Shown one piece after another: positions 63,554 to 64,000 of a DNA stretch of 64,000 nucleotides (the first letter of the stretch is position 1; the number at the start of each line of letters is the position of its first letter). This DNA is from Pedobacter africanus. Its GTDB lineage: Bacteria; Bacteroidota; Bacteroidia; Sphingobacteriales; Sphingobacteriaceae. The notes beneath the pieces were generated by a model that worked only from the letters and a program-made list of their open reading frames with translations, was not told where the DNA came from and did not search any database. The position numbers and the translations under genes were made by a program. Where the stretch lies: contig NZ_FWXT01000005.1 in assembly GCF_900176535.1 (NCBI RefSeq), positions 186,001 to 250,000 on the forward strand, read 5' to 3'.

Positions 63554-64000
63554 TCAATTAACAACAACCGTTGAACCTGCAAAGCCTTTTTGCGGCAATT
63601 CGACATTATAGGTCCTGGTACGCCCCGTTTTCAACTCCCTGAGCGTTATGTCTAGTCCCTGCTCTTTCTGCAAAGGATCGGCTACTGTGATCACCTGCTT
63701 TCCGTTCAGCTCGCTGACCATCAATGCACAGGGCTTACTCACACTGATTTCCTGTGCCGGTAACTTAACTGTACCCGCCTGATAAAAAATGACTTGCAGC
63801 ATATCCAGCTGCTGATGGTAAACTGCCTGTAGCTCTGCTGTATTCGATACGATCTGTATACCGGAGGGTTTGAACTTCTTCAGCTCAGCAGGTTTAGCAA
63901 CCCCCGGAAGTATCAGGTATGCATAATGTGCATTTACCGGCCTGGCCCCATGGTCAAACCAGAGTTTGAACACCTTTCCCGAAACTTCCTTTTTTGAATG
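63554..64000 (-). CDS. Polysaccharide lyase family 8, C-terminal end (cut by window edge)
   Basis: Only the last 148 residues are visible; the frame runs off the right edge. KVFKLWFDHGARPVNAHYAYLILPG is the characteristic segment of the PL8 C-terminal beta-domains, which occur in chondroitin AC, hyaluronate and xanthan lyases. The tail ends with LRELKTGRTRTYNVELPQKG. The catalytic alpha-barrel lies outside the window, so specificity cannot be judged. PL8 enzymes cut uronic-acid-containing chains by elimination and leave an unsaturated uronyl end, which suits the GH88 enzyme encoded further along this operon. Confidence 0.85.
   Translation of the reverse strand, partial: HSKKEVSGKVFKLWFDHGARPVNAHYAYLILPGVAKPAELKKFKPSGIQIVSNTAELQAVYHQQLDMLQVIFYQAGTVKLPAQEISVSKPCALMVSELNGKQVITVADPLQKEQGLDITLRELKTGRTRTYNVELPQKGFAGSTVVVN

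Noticed and set aside
1..64000. tRNA genes, rRNA genes, CRISPR arrays, insertion sequences or prophage
   Set aside because: The gaps between genes are short and none shows a cloverleaf, regular spaced repeats, transposase or phage genes.

Overview
The window looks like chromosome of a Bacteroidota bacterium of the Sphingobacteriaceae, most like Pedobacter. The reasons are three SusC/SusD pairs, a one-protein hybrid two-component regulator, the gene order purH-mreBCD-mrdA-rodA, TAnnTTTG-type promoter elements with few Shine-Dalgarno sequences, and many short-leader lipoproteins. The assignment rests on protein style and gene order, not on a database search. No tRNA, rRNA, CRISPR array, insertion sequence or phage was seen.

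Layout. (1) 1-5669, minus strand: a LytTR membrane regulator, a TonB-dependent receptor, a parallel beta-helix lipoprotein and a c-type cytochrome cut by the left edge. (2) 5770-14698: purH, then the cell-shape operon mreB-mreC-mreD-mrdA-rodA, a Glu/Pro-rich protein of unknown role on the other strand, and thymidine kinase. (3) 14705-32169: polysaccharide utilisation locus 1 (PUL1), with two tandem SusCD pairs, a beta-helix protein and a GH2 enzyme on the minus strand, and a divergent hybrid sensor/AraC regulator. (4) 32170-43886: a tiny Lys/Cys-rich protein, ferritin, a small unknown protein, a methyltransferase, an Mla-type lipid ABC transporter (permease, ATPase, MCE protein), a GH3 enzyme, an AraC regulator, a DUF6265-like protein, and a two-gene operon of a TolB-like propeller and a fucose-isomerase-like protein. 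(5) 43975-50271, minus strand: a tightly packed seven-gene operon of an AdoMet-decarboxylase-like protein, a DUF4178 protein, a 57-residue membrane peptide, a DUF350 protein, a membrane-fused spermidine-synthase-like enzyme, an exported FAD oxidoreductase and a histidine-rich membrane protein. (6) 50344-51971: a frameshifted NAD-dependent epimerase and a Crp/Fnr regulator, followed by a large imperfect palindrome. (7) 52177-64000, minus strand: PUL2, with GH88, a GH95-like enzyme, GH29 fucosidase, a DUF5017 lipoprotein, SusD, SusC and the C-terminal end of a PL8 lyase at the right edge.

How the genes work together. In each PUL a SusC barrel and its SusD lid import oligosaccharides made by surface enzymes, and periplasmic glycosidases finish them. 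In PUL2 a PL8 lyase would leave unsaturated uronyl ends for the GH88 enzyme, and the two fucosidase-type enzymes would strip fucose, which suggests a fucosylated uronic-acid polysaccharide. In PUL1 the hybrid sensor probably switches on the divergent SusCD operon.

The strongest candidate for a poorly described system is the operon at 43975-50271. Its AdoMet-decarboxylase-like protein keeps the pyruvoyl Ser and the active-site His but has Ser where the catalytic Cys is expected. It is packed with polyamine-type transferase and oxidase genes and four uncharacterised membrane-linked genes. The second oddity is the PUL2 SusD, which carries an insertion of about 145 residues resembling tail-fibre or carbohydrate-binding repeats.
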